Positions 34,294 to 43,800 of a stretch of 64,000 nt of DNA are shown in pieces (the first letter of the stretch is position 1; every line of letters starts with the position of its first letter). The stretch is taken from the NCBI RefSeq assembly GCF_012489685.1, contig NC_080046.1, forward strand, positions 21,965,038-22,029,037. Reading direction: 5' to 3'. The stretch is from Lotus japonicus. Its lineage: Eukaryota > Streptophyta > Magnoliopsida > Fabales > Fabaceae. The notes under the pieces were generated by a model that was not told where the DNA came from, ran no database searches, and was given only the letters and a program-made list of their open reading frames with translations. A program made the position numbers and the translations under genes.

Positions 34294-37185
34294 ATGGTGA
34301 GTCAAACCAGAAGAGCTACTGCAGATGCAACCCAGTTCCCTCATATGGTAGTTGGTCTAGCAACGGGTCAAAGGGGTCCTGAGAATCCGACTCAAGATCA
34401 AGGTCAAGCTCAAGAGCAGATAATCCCGATTGCAGAACGGGGCTGTGCCGTTAACTGCGTTTATGCTCCTGAGGAACTTCAAGTTCTGGCAGAATGGAGA
34501 TTCGACCTCGACAACCTTGCTACAAATGGGTATGATCTTCGTCCTGAAGTCCAAGTTCAAGGTTGGGGAAATTACTTCAACAGGCTTCGAGGACCAGTGT
34601 ATGATAAACTGATCAAGGAATTCTGGAAGCACGCCGACTGCGATGATACTCAGGTGGTATCTCACATTCTTGGAAGAATGATCATCATCACAGAGAAGTC
34701 TTTCGTGAACTTGCTGGGTGCAGAAACTGCTTTTGGGTATCGTTTCCAATTCACTGAATCGAAGCTGAAACCCAAGACGAAGGATGAGACCAATAAGGCC
34801 CTGTACACCAATTACAAACCGGGCAAGACGAATTACAAGGTGATGGACCTTCATCCCAAGCTCAGGATCTGGCACAAGATTTTGCTCCACTGCATAAACC
34901 AGAGACCAAAGGGCAGTTCCCCAGACTACATCAACTTCAACCAGAAGGCGATGTTGTTCTTCATCCAAGACAAGAAGAAGATCTGCCTTCCCTACTTCCT
35001 GTTCTCCTACTTGAAGGAGTGTATCCGGAAGTCTCGTACCACTGCCTCCATCAAGTCAGCAATCAAGTATATTCCCTTCGGGAGACTGTTGTCTGATCTC
35101 TTCATTGAGAGTGGCCTCATTCAAGATCTGATAAATGCTGGATGCACAGAGGATCTGACCACCATTGTCAGTGATGTCTTCACTGCAAATTCTCTGAAGA
35201 AAATGGGCCTAGTCAAGAAGAAGATTGCTCCTGCCCATGAAGACACATCTTCTGAAATCAGAAGTAGAAGGGTGCCTCTGAATGACTACCCTCTGTGGAC
35301 ACAGGCTGACAATCCTAAAGCCATTAGGTGTTATGTTGAAGACCTAAGGGCTCAAGGCTTTGAAATTGATCTCGATGATTTCTTTAGCAGACTGCCGCCA
35401 GCTCCAGAGTTTCCTTCTCCTATCAAGAAGAAAGGTCAGAGGAAGATGATCCTAGAAGAATCTTCTGAGGAATCAGATGTCCCTCTGATCAAAAAGAAGA
35501 AGGCTGGTCAATCCAAGAGAAAGCATGATGAAACCAGCAAGCCCGATGATGGTGATGATGGTGATAATGAGGATGGTCCTCCTAAGAAGAAGAAGAAGCA
35601 AGTCAGAATTGTGGTGAAGCCTACTCGGGTGGAACCTGCTGCTGAAGTGATCAGAAGGATTGAACCTCCTGCCAGAGTGACAAGATCATCAGCACATTCA
35701 AGTAAGTCTGCAATTGCTTCTGATGATGATTTGAATTTATTTGATGCACTCCCCATTTCTGCCATGCTCAAACACTCTTCAAATCCCCTCACTCCTATTC
35801 CTGAGTCCCAACCAGCTGCACAAACCACCTCTCCACCACATTCCCCAAGGTCTTCATTTTTTCAACCTTCTCCTACTGAAGCACCTCTCTGGAATTTGCT
35901 CCAGAACCAACCCTCTAGGCCAGAAGAACCAACCTCTCCCATTACCATTCCGTACAACCCATTAACTTCTGAACCCATCATTCATGAGCAACCAGAGCCT
36001 AACCCAACAGAACCTGGACCCAGAACCTCTGATCACTCTGTCCCAAGAGCATCAGAACGTCTGGCTCTCAGAACCACGGATACAGACTCTTCCACAGCCC
36101 TTACACCTGTATCCTTCCCAACCAATGTTGCTGACTCTTCTCCCTCCAATAACTCTGAATCCATTAGAAAATTCATGGAGGTCAGAAAAGAAAAGGTGTC
36201 TACCTTAGAAGAGTATTATCTCACTTGTCCAAGCCCTAGGAGATATCCTGGCCCTAGGCCTGAACGTCTAGTTGACCCAGATGAACCTATCTTGGCCAAT
36301 CCTTTACATGAGGCAGACCCTTTGGCTCCACAAGCTCACCCTGCCCCTGACCACCAAGAGCCTATTCAACCAGAACCTGAACCAGAACAATCTGTGTCTA
36401 ACCAATCCTCAGTTAGATCACCCCATCCTCTGGTTGAAACTTCAGAACCTCACCTTGGAACCTCTGAACCAAATGCTCAAATGTTTAACATTGGCTCTCC
36501 ACAAGGTGCCTCTGAAGCTCACAGCAGCAATCACTCAGCCTCTCCTGAAACCAACCTCTCTATAGTTCCTTACACTCACCTCCGACCCACATCTCTCTCT
36601 GAGTGCATCAATATTTTCTATCATGAAGCCTCTTTGATGCTACGCAATGTGCAAGGTCAGACTGACCTAAGCGAGAATGCTGAAAATGTGGCTGAAGAGT
36701 GGAACAATCTGGGCACTTGGCTAGTGGCTCAAGTTCCAGTTATGATGCAGCTCCTGCATGCAGAAGGAAGTCATAGGATCGAGGCTGCAAAGCAAAGGTT
36801 TGCTAGAAGGGTGGCTCTTCATGAACAAGAACAGAGACATAAGCTCCTTGAAGCTATTGAAGAGGCTAAGAGAAAGAAAGAACAAGCAGAAGAAGCTGCA
36901 CGTCAAGCAGCAGCTCAAGCTGAACAAGCCAGATTAGAGGCAGAACGACTTGAAGCTGAGGCTGAAGCCCTTAGATGCCAAGCACTTGCACCAGTAGTGT
37001 TTACTCCTGCTGCTTCTGCTTCCATTCCAGCTCCTCAAGCTGCTCAGAATGTTCCTTCCAGTTCTACTCAGTCAAGCTCGTCCAGACTCGACATCATGGA
37101 ACAGCGTCTTGACACTCATGAATCCATGCTAATTGAAATGAAGCACATGATGATGGAACTTCTGCGTCGATCTGATAAACCCTAG
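34294..37185 (+). CDS. ORF3 of Sirevirus B, intact, 963 aa (putative plant transposon protein)
   Basis: The open frame extends up to 34063, but homology with A begins at ATGGTGAGTC (34294) after a CT-rich leader, so I prefer this start. Residues 48-330 form the conserved plant transposon protein domain (AERGCAVNC, KILLHCINQRPKGSS, SAIKYIPFGRLLSDLF). Then come a Lys-rich nuclear-localisation-like segment (KRKHDETSKP...PPKKKKKQ), a long Pro/Ser/Glu-rich region, and near the C-terminus a coiled coil (EEAKRKKEQAEEAARQAAAQ) followed by SSSRLDIMEQRLDTHESM. It sits in the position of the Sirevirus env-like gene, but I see no clear transmembrane helix inside it. Its function is unknown. Confidence 0.85.
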   Translation: MVSQTRRATADATQFPHMVVGLATGQRGPENPTQDQGQAQEQIIPIAERGCAVNCVYAPEELQVLAEWRFDLDNLATNGYDLRPEVQVQGWGNYFNRLRGPVYDKLIKEFWKHADCDDTQVVSHILGRMIIITEKSFVNLLGAETAFGYRFQFTESKLKPKTKDETNKALYTNYKPGKTNYKVMDLHPKLRIWHKILLHCINQRPKGSSPDYINFNQKAMLFFIQDKKKICLPYFLFSYLKECIRKSRTTASIKSAIKYIPFGRLLSDLFIESGLIQDLINAGCTEDLTTIVSDVFTANSLKKMGLVKKKIAPAHEDTSSEIRSRRVPLNDYPLWTQADNPKAIRCYVEDLRAQGFEIDLDDFFSRLPPAPEFPSPIKKKGQRKMILEESSEESDVPLIKKKKAGQSKRKHDETSKPDDGDDGDNEDGPPKKKKKQVRIVVKPTRVEPAAEVIRRIEPPARVTRSSAHSSKSAIASDDDLNLFDALPISAMLKHSSNPLTPIPESQPAAQTTSPPHSPRSSFFQPSPTEAPLWNLLQNQPSRPEEPTSPITIPYNPLTSEPIIHEQPEPNPTEPGPRTSDHSVPRASERLALRTTDTDSSTALTPVSFPTNVADSSPSNNSESIRKFMEVRKEKVSTLEEYYLTCPSPRRYPGPRPERLVDPDEPILANPLHEADPLAPQAHPAPDHQEPIQPEPEPEQSVSNQSSVRSPHPLVETSEPHLGTSEPNAQMFNIGSPQGASEAHSSNHSASPETNLSIVPYTHLRPTSLSECINIFYHEASLMLRNVQGQTDLSENAENVAEEWNNLGTWLVAQVPVMMQLLHAEGSHRIEAAKQRFARRVALHEQEQRHKLLEAIEEAKRKKEQAEEAARQAAAQAEQARLEAERLEAEAEALRCQALAPVVFTPAASASIPAPQAAQNVPSSSTQSSSSRLDIMEQRLDTHESMLIEMKHMMMELLRRSDKP

Positions 37186-37383
37186 TTCTAGGATCTCTTC
37201 GCTTTTCTTTTTCTTTAACTTTGTTTTATTTTGTTAACTTCTGTTTCTTTTTATATATTTATTCTACTTTGTTCGTTTGTGATTATCTATGCATATCTAT
37301 ATATATATTTGTCACATATGCTTGCAAAAATCTTTTTATTCATAATTTCTTTATGTTTACATCATACATTCTTTTCCTAAAGT

Positions 37384-37776
37384 CTAGAATGGAGGATCCC
37401 TCCTCATTCTTCTGCACTCCTGGCGCTGCTCTGACCTATCCTTCTCCAGACGCTCCAGTGCATACTGGATGTTGTTGAGCCTGTCTTTTAGCTCATCCCT
37501 CTCCAGAATCTCTTCTGCAGTCTTGAGCTTCTCTTCAAAAATCTCTTTTTCTTCCAGCAGCTTGAGTTCAAGCTGGCTGAGTTCTTGCACCTCCTCCACG
37601 AAGGCAAGAAATTCCCTCAGGTCTCTCTTCAACTCTGGACGCAGGTCCTCCTCCAGCAGTGTCCGTGTTAGCTCTGAGATGGTCCTAGTACCCTCTGGAT
37701 GCCTGATGTTCAGGAACAAGTCCTCCTCGAAGGCCTTCTTTCTCAGCTCTTCTAGTGCTACGATATATGATGCCAT
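37384..37776 (-). CDS. Antisense ORF of Sirevirus B, 130 aa
   Basis: Intact ORF on the strand opposite to gag-pol, 198 bp past the ORF3 stop and facing it. It starts MASYIVALEELRKKAFEED, is highly charged and helical, and ends RRMRRDPPF. It matches the antisense ORF of A (9821-10213) over its full length without gaps, about 72% identical. TATATAAAG lies about 50 nt upstream. The conserved frame in two diverged elements suggests that the protein matters. No known family recognised. Confidence 0.78.
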   Translation of the reverse strand: MASYIVALEELRKKAFEEDLFLNIRHPEGTRTISELTRTLLEEDLRPELKRDLREFLAFVEEVQELSQLELKLLEEKEIFEEKLKTAEEILERDELKDRLNNIQYALERLEKDRSEQRQECRRMRRDPPF

Positions 37777-37828
37777 TTTTTTTTTCTGATAATTGCTTGA
37801 GTTGTGAAGCTTACCTCTCTCTCCAACG

Positions 37829-37837
37829 CTTTATATA
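37829..37837 (-). promoter_or_regulatory. TATA box of the antisense ORF (Sirevirus B)
   Basis: TATATAAAG on the minus strand, about 50 nt before ATG 37776, with the same flanks as in A. Confidence 0.65.
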
Positions 37838-38019
37838 GGTTTCATTCTCTCTCTGAAAGTTAATGCTCCTACAGTTTCTCGAGGTTAAGTTCTTGGTAAC
37901 TGACCCTCCTCTTTACTCCCTTGGCCGGTGGTAAACGTTCTTATCTTGCATTAACTCTTCTATTTATTTCGCCTAACTCTGATCCTTACATCGTTTTCAT
38001 TTTCTTTAAACTTAGACCT

Positions 38020-38578
38020 TCTCTAAGGGGGAGTACCTTGTACTTCAAGCTAAGTTTTTCACACCCCAAGCTTTTTGCTTATGACAAAAAGGGGGAGTAA
38101 ACCCAGTTTTTGATGTGTAAGATGTGTTAGTGTGATTTATTTTTCTTTTGGAGAATTTAAGAGTTCCACCTTTATGACCATAGATGAGTCACTGGGCAAA
38201 TACAAGGAATACATTTCACTTCTTCTGAAGTGATTCTAATTTGACTCTGATACCCAAGACTCTGATACCTTGTCCGTGACTCTGATTACTTATGCGCTCT
38301 GATTACTCTATCTTCATCTATGTCATAAGTTTTTCACTCTGAACTCTTATATCATTTAGCTCAGAATCTAGACTTTACTAATGTTTTCATCAAGTATTAG
38401 ATTCAGGGGGAGCTAAGCTCAGAATCAAGCAGTGACTTGACTTCAGAATGAGCAAGATAAACTATTCACATCAGGATAAGTCTTATTCTATATCTCTAAA
38501 CTCTGAGTGAATTTAGTTTAATGTTTAAGAATTGTTCATCAAAAATCTTAGTTTTGTCATCATCAAAAAGGGGGAGAT
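38020..38578 (+). promoter_or_regulatory. Multiple polypurine-tract motifs of Sirevirus B
   Basis: AAGGGGGAGT near 38026, AAAAAGGGGGAGT near 38085, CAGGGGGAGC near 38404, and the terminal AAAAAGGGGGAGAT next to the 3' LTR. The repetition is a Sirevirus hallmark. Confidence 0.8.
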
Positions 38579-39789
38579 TGTAAGATCAAGTTTTGATCTA
38601 GTAGTACAACTCTATGTTTTGATGATTACAAGTTAACCTTTTGATATGAACAATTGTGGTACTCTAACGTGTTTTTCTGAGTGTGCTATTTACAGGCTCT
38701 GACCTCAACTCAATCTCACACAAATCAGAAGCACTGTGTATAAAGAGCGACCCAAGCAACGCTTTCGCATTCACCATGTTCAGTATGAACAGTGGAAAAG
38801 CTTCAGAAGTTCTGAAGTTATACAAACTCTGATGTGGACTCAGTCACTAGAAGTTCTGAAGATCCAGAAAGTCTGATAACCAAGAAACACTGAAGGCTCA
38901 GATATTCTGATGGTGTAGAAGACTCTGAAGATCCAGAAGCTGATTAGTGAAGTTCTGATGTCCAGAAGCAAGATACTCTGAAGACCATGTTCTTCCCTCT
39001 GAGTTCAGAATCAGAAGAAATAATGGTCAGAGGATCTGGGCTTTCCCTCTGACTCTGATCAACCGGCTTCACAAGTTCCAATATGAAGCATTCCCCTGAT
39101 CAGAAGTCTCCTAGGTTTAAAGGTCAAGTCGCTATCCAAGTACAAAAGCAATTGTACCTTCCTGACGACCTACCTAACAGTCTCAGACATAGCAGAAGCT
39201 GGATTTTCCAGAACTGCCCTCCAACGGTAGCATTTCCCATGCAACGCTCAACCCTAATCCTTGGAGTATATAAAGAGGCTGAAGACTGAAAGAAGCGGCT
39301 AGAAGCATTCACATACGCGCAAGACAATTTAAAATTCTTCTAAGCTTTCTTTCATCTGAAATTCATTGAGTTTACTATTAGCTTTTTAGAAGCAAATCTC
39401 TTGTAAACAATTCTTTGATAAACAGTTTGTTTAGTTCCTTTAGGAGATCAAGGTTGATCGGATCCTAGAGAAGACTAAGAGAGTGAATCTTAGTGTGAGC
39501 TAAGTCAGTGTAATTGTTAGTCACTTGTAGGTTTCAAGTGCAGTTGTAACTCTTACCTGATTAGTGGATTGCCTTCATTCTAAGAAGGAAGAAATCACCT
39601 TAACGGGTGGACTGGAGTAGCTTGAGTGATTTATCAAGTGAACCAGGATAAAATCCTTGTGTGCTTTTCTATCTCTTATCTTTAGCACTTAAGTTCTCGA
39701 AAGATTTGTCAAAATCTTTAAGGTGGAAGCTTTATACTGAAAACGTTATTCAAACCCCCCCCCCCCTTCTACCGTTTTTCATACCTTCA
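38579..39789 (+). repeat. 3' LTR of Sirevirus B
   Basis: 1,211 bp, nearly identical to 20698-21907. Followed by the duplication GACTC. Confidence 0.95.
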
Positions 39790-40070
39790 GACTCCTCGCC
39801 TGATGACTCCTCGCCTGGTGACTCATGGCGAGATAACTCAACCATGGGAGACGGCGGAGTAGGAACTGGATCAGTAGGGTCAACTGGAGCCAAAGACTCT
39901 ACCATGGGCAACTGCATAGAATCAACTGGAGCTGGAGCTGAAGCCTCAACCGCCTGAGAGGTTGCAGCATGATCGCCGCGCCGGCTAGAAGCATGTAAGC
40001 GCCGGTGTCTATCCTCAGTAGCCCCCACATCCTCACTAGCTCGAGACCTCTTTCTGTTCTTCATTCTCAC
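39790..40070 (-). pseudogene. PMD gene, N-terminal piece
   Basis: Start MRMKNRKRSRASEDVG, followed by PTDPVPTPPSPMVE and the acidic ESPGEESSGEE segment, which continues at 20697 after removal of Sirevirus B. TSD GACTC is at 39790-39794 and 20693-20697. Confidence 0.8.
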
Positions 40071-40796
40071 TATATATTCAGAGCAAACATTTTCTCAATA
40101 AATTCACTAAATAAATTATAGTCTCACAATTACTAAATCTCTCAATTAAATCTCTAAATAAATTCACTAAATAATTCACTATCTTAATTATCAATTTAAA
40201 AACATTTTATAAATTAATTAAGCTAATTAGATTTTTGCTTAAAATCTAAACAGACCCCAAATACGGAAAATAAAGTTCCATATCGAATACGGAAAATGAT
40301 GTTCCATATCGAATACGGAACATCATTTTCCGTATCGAACCAGAACCTCCATTAACGCCATTGCATGATTGGAACTCGCCCCAAGGCCAATTTATACCAT
40401 TTCAGCCAACATAACATCTACTTAAGCATCAATCGACTACCCTAGGGTTGAAAGATTCACATAATTTCAAGTTAAATGGTGAAAATCCAAACTTACTTAC
40501 CTCTAGGTTTCAATGCAATGAATGGGAGAATGGGTTTGATGAATAGCTTTGATGGAGATGATGGAACCCTTTCCAGATGATGATTGAAGCAAGGAGAGCG
40601 TCTGTCTCGAAGATTGAAGAGCAAGGGTTGGGAATTAGGTTTGAAATGGGTTTGGAGCGCTGAAATGGGTTTTGAAAAAATCTCTGTCGTTTACATACTA
40701 ATATAATACGGAACTTTATCTTTCGTATTGAATACGGAATGTAATTTTCCATATTCTATTAAAGGGGGGCTTTCCAGTACTTTCCCCACTTTAAGT
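40071..40796. other. MULE right flank with subterminal motif array
   Basis: Non-coding. Upstream side of the PMD gene, AT-rich to about 40250. AATACGGAA-type motifs in both orientations cluster at 40258-40336 (including TTCCATATCGAATACGGAA at 40302-40320) and 40705-40757 (including TTTCGTATTGAATACGGAA at 40721-40739). A perfect palindrome CCCCACTTTAAGTGGGG sits at 40784-40800 next to the TIR. Confidence 0.7.
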
Positions 40797-40836
40797 GGGG
40801 CGCGGAGCCGCATAGGGGGCCCCAAACCCAATTCTC
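40797..40836 (-). repeat. MULE terminal inverted repeat, right
   Basis: 40 bp; reverse complement begins GAGAATTGGGTTTGGGGCCC and matches the left TIR. Confidence 0.93.
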
Positions 40837-40845
40837 GTTAACCTC
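40837..40845. repeat. 9-bp target site duplication of the MULE, right copy
   Basis: GTTAACCTC, identical to 1672-1680. After it the gag frame of Copia E resumes. Confidence 0.95.
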
Positions 40846-43800
40846 ACATCCACTCCAACTGCGAATTCTTCTGATTCCACAACACAGAGTCAATCCAAGG
40901 TGCAGCAATCTCAAGATTATGCACAGGATGCCTATGAGCAAGATTCAGGTTCTCGTGGTCGTGGCAAAGGCAGATCTGGACGTGGAAGAGGTAGATCCTC
41001 TATTCAATGTCAAGTTTGCAGTAAGATTGGGCATGATGCTTCTATTTGCTATCATATGTATAATCCTCAGTATATGCCTCAACCTCCTCAACAATACAGT
41101 GGTTTCTGGCGAAATTCTTCCAATTCTTGGAGGAACAACAACTGGATGACTTACTCTGCTGTTCCAGGACCTCCATTTTCACAGTATCCACGTGCTCCTA
41201 CACCTACTTCTTATCCAGGTGTTGCTCAAGCACCAATGGGATCTCAATCCCAGGCTTACATGATGCATCTTCCAAGTCTAGCAGCTGTTATGCCTTATGC
41301 TTAACAAGCTCCTCCAATGGCAGTCCCTCATGTGTATCACACATCATCAGTTGCTGCTCCATCTGCACCACAGCAGTGGTATCCTGACTCTGGTGCTTCA
41401 ATGCATGTAACAAACTGTTCTCATAACATTCAGCAGAATGAACCATTTCAAGGGCCTGATCAGGTTGTGATTGGTAATGGCCAAGGTCTGGCAGTAAATT
41501 CTACTGGTTCTTCTCTTTTTCCATCTCCTCTTAAACACTCATTTACTTTTCAGTTGAATAACTTGCTATATGTTCCTTCTATCACAAAGAATCTCATGAA
41601 TGTGAGCAAATTTGCTAGGGATAATTCTGTTTTCTTTGAGTTTCATCCCTATTTTTGTGTTGTTAAATCTCAGGTCACCAGTGAACCTCTTATTCATGGA
41701 GTTGTTGGTCCAGATGGTCTTTACTCCTTTCCCCTTCCTCAACTGCAGCAGTTGGGATACACCAGATCAATGTCATCTTCTCCTGTTTCTGGAAGACATC
41801 CTTCTTCAGTTTCCGCCTTTGTAACCTTGTCTACTTGGCACTCTAGACTAGGTCACCCTCACTTAGACAATCTTAAGAGAGTGTTATCTTCTTGTAATGT
41901 TTCCTATAGTCCTAAGGACACTGTTGAATTTCGTACTGCTTGCTGTTTGGGTAAAGCTCATAGGCTTCCCTCTCAAATGTCAACAACTACTTATCTTCCT
42001 TTTGAGTTGATATATAGTGACTTGTGGGGACCTGCCCCTGTTTGTTCCAATACTGGTTTCTACTATTACATTTCCTTTGTTGATTCATATTCCAGATTTA
42101 CTTGGCTTTACTTACTGAAATCGAAATCTGAAGCTTTAAATGTTTTTCAGCAATTTAAGCAAATGATAGAAACTCAATTCCATAAAACCATTAAATCTGT
42201 TCAGACTGACTGGGGAGGGGAATTCAGACCTTTCACCAAGTTTCTCACTGAGTGTGGTATTTCACACAGGCTTATATGTCCTCACACCCACCATCAAAAT
42301 GGTGTGGTGGAAAGGAAACATAGACAGATTGTTGACCTAGGGCTTACTCTGTTAGCTCAAGCTCAGATTCCTCTCAAATTTTGGGACCATGCCTTTTTAA
42401 CATCAGTTTATCTCACCAATAGGTTACCTTCATCCTCTCTTAAGTTTAAAGTCTCTTACACACTTGTGTTTGGTTCTCAACCAGATTACTCCTTCTTAAG
42501 AGTATTTGGTTGTGCTTGCTTTCCTCTTTTGAGACCTTATAATAAAACCAAATTCAGTTTCAGATCTCAAGAATGTCTGTTTTTGGGCTATTCAACCTCT
42601 CACAAAGGATACAAATGCATGGACTCTTCAGGAAGGGTCTATATTTCAAAGGATGTTATCTTTCATGAGCATAGATTTCCCTATTCTTCTCTTTTTGGTC
42701 CCACACCTTCCACTTTACCTACTTCCATGCCTATACCTGCTATTATTCCTATAGTTTCTGCCCCTATAGTTTCTGTCCCTCCCAGTTCACCCCTTGTTCC
42801 TTCTTGTCTTGAGCCATCCCACCCTCTTCCTACTTCAGCTACTGTACAACCTCCTTCATCAGGTCCTTCACAAGTCACTGTCTCAACTTCTCCTCCTCTA
42901 GAGGTTCCTAGTCCTGCTCCTGTCTCTTCTCAACCAGTGTCTTCTACTCCTGTTCAGAATGTTTCTACTAATACACACCCTATGGTCACAAGGACTAAAA
43001 GTGGTGCTATTCCCTCTAAGTCTTTTCCTCCTCATATTTTTCTTACTCAAGTTGAGCCTAAGTCTGTTAAACAGGCTTTAAGTAGTCCTCCCTGGCATGC
43101 AGCTATGAAAGCAGAATTCAGTGCCTTACAACATAATAAAACCTGGACCCTTGTTCCCTTGCCTCCAAACAGAAAGCCTATTGGTTGCAAGTGGATTTTC
43201 AGGATCAAGGAGAATCCTGATGGTTCTTTGCAAAGATACAAAGCCCGCCTTGTGGCAAAGGGTTTCAATCAAATTCCTGGGTGTGATTTTACTGAGACTT
43301 TTTCTCCTGTTGTTAAGCCAGTAACTGTTAGGATAATCTTGACTCTTGCCTTGTCTTTTGGCTGGGATATTCAGCAACTAGATGTTAATAATGTATTTTT
43401 GAATGGTCTTTTGGAGGAAGAGGTCTACATGGTTCAACCTCAAGGGTTTGAGAGTGCTGATAGAAGCTTGGTTTGTAAATTGAATAAGGCCATCTATGGT
43501 CTCAAGCAAGCCCCAAGGGCTTGGTTTGAGAGACTCAAGTCCACTCTACTTTCTTTTGGTTTTACTGGCAGCAAGTGTGACTCCTCACTGTTTGTGTATT
43601 GTCACAAGGGAATCACAGTTTATCTCTTGGTTAATGTTGATGATATTATCATCACTGGCAGCTCCTCCACTTTTGTTGGTCAATTGGTTACTAAATTGGA
43701 TTCAGTTTTTGCTCTTAAGCAACTTGGCAGACTTGATTACTTCTTGGGTATAGAAGTACACAGGGTTAAAGATGGTTCTTTACATCTCACACAGTCTAAG

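Larger units (their letters stand above)
20698..39789 (+). mobile_element. Sirevirus B (Ty1/copia), with an assembly duplication
   Basis: 5' LTR 20698-21907, 3' LTR 38579-39789, exact 5-bp duplication GACTC on both sides. By eye the LTRs differ by two substitutions (C/T in the AGAAGAAAYAATGG context, C/T in GCAAYTGTACC) and a poly-C length change, so insertion was very recent. The printed length is 19,092 bp, but 22654-29525 recurs at 29626-36498 around a 100-N gap; without this the element is about 12,120 bp, close to A. Gag has a frameshift near 22444 and pol near 24873, so it is probably not autonomous. Confidence 0.94.
6708..40070 (-). pseudogene. Plant mobile domain (PMD) gene of the MULE, split by two Sireviruses
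   Basis: Five minus-strand pieces assemble in order: 40070-39790, 20697-20025, 19940-19896, 7842-7124 and 7030-6708. Sirevirus B (duplication GACTC) interrupts the first exon and Sirevirus A (GCTGG/GCTAG) interrupts the second. Real introns are 20024-19941 and 7122-7031. The protein has a basic and acidic N-terminus, the PMD core (DDVSALLHLPMGSRF, GATLFASKSGGYH, YAWGAIALATLYDQL, RWYSGVSHRFIIP) and a Gly/Arg-rich tail. PMD proteins are annotated as serine/threonine phosphatase 7 long form homologs or aminotransferase-like; MAIN and MAIL1 are host relatives, and TE-borne forms are known. There is a nonsense TGA at 20497-20499 (W expected) and a frameshift near 7215-7245. The frame of the last exon is uncertain. 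Confidence 0.85.
1681..40836 (+). mobile_element. Cargo-bearing Mutator-like element (MULE) with nested Sireviruses
   Basis: The ends are inverted copies of each other (left GGGAATTGGGTTTGGGGCCC, right ending GGGGCCCCAAACCCAATTCTC minus its first base) and are flanked by a perfect 9-bp duplication. The present length is 39,156 bp. Subtracting Sireviruses A and B plus one 5-bp duplication each leaves about 8.0 kb. In order it carries a FAR1-type transposase/OTU gene (+), an HROB-like OB-fold gene (+) and a plant mobile domain gene (-). It landed in the gag of Copia element E. All three genes are damaged, so this copy cannot mobilise itself. Confidence 0.94.

Noticed and set aside
22654..36498. 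Sirevirus B as a genuine tandem double-gag-pol element
   Set aside because: Exactly 100 N lie between two near-identical copies, single-base homopolymer indels increase toward the gap, and the corrected length equals that of element A.
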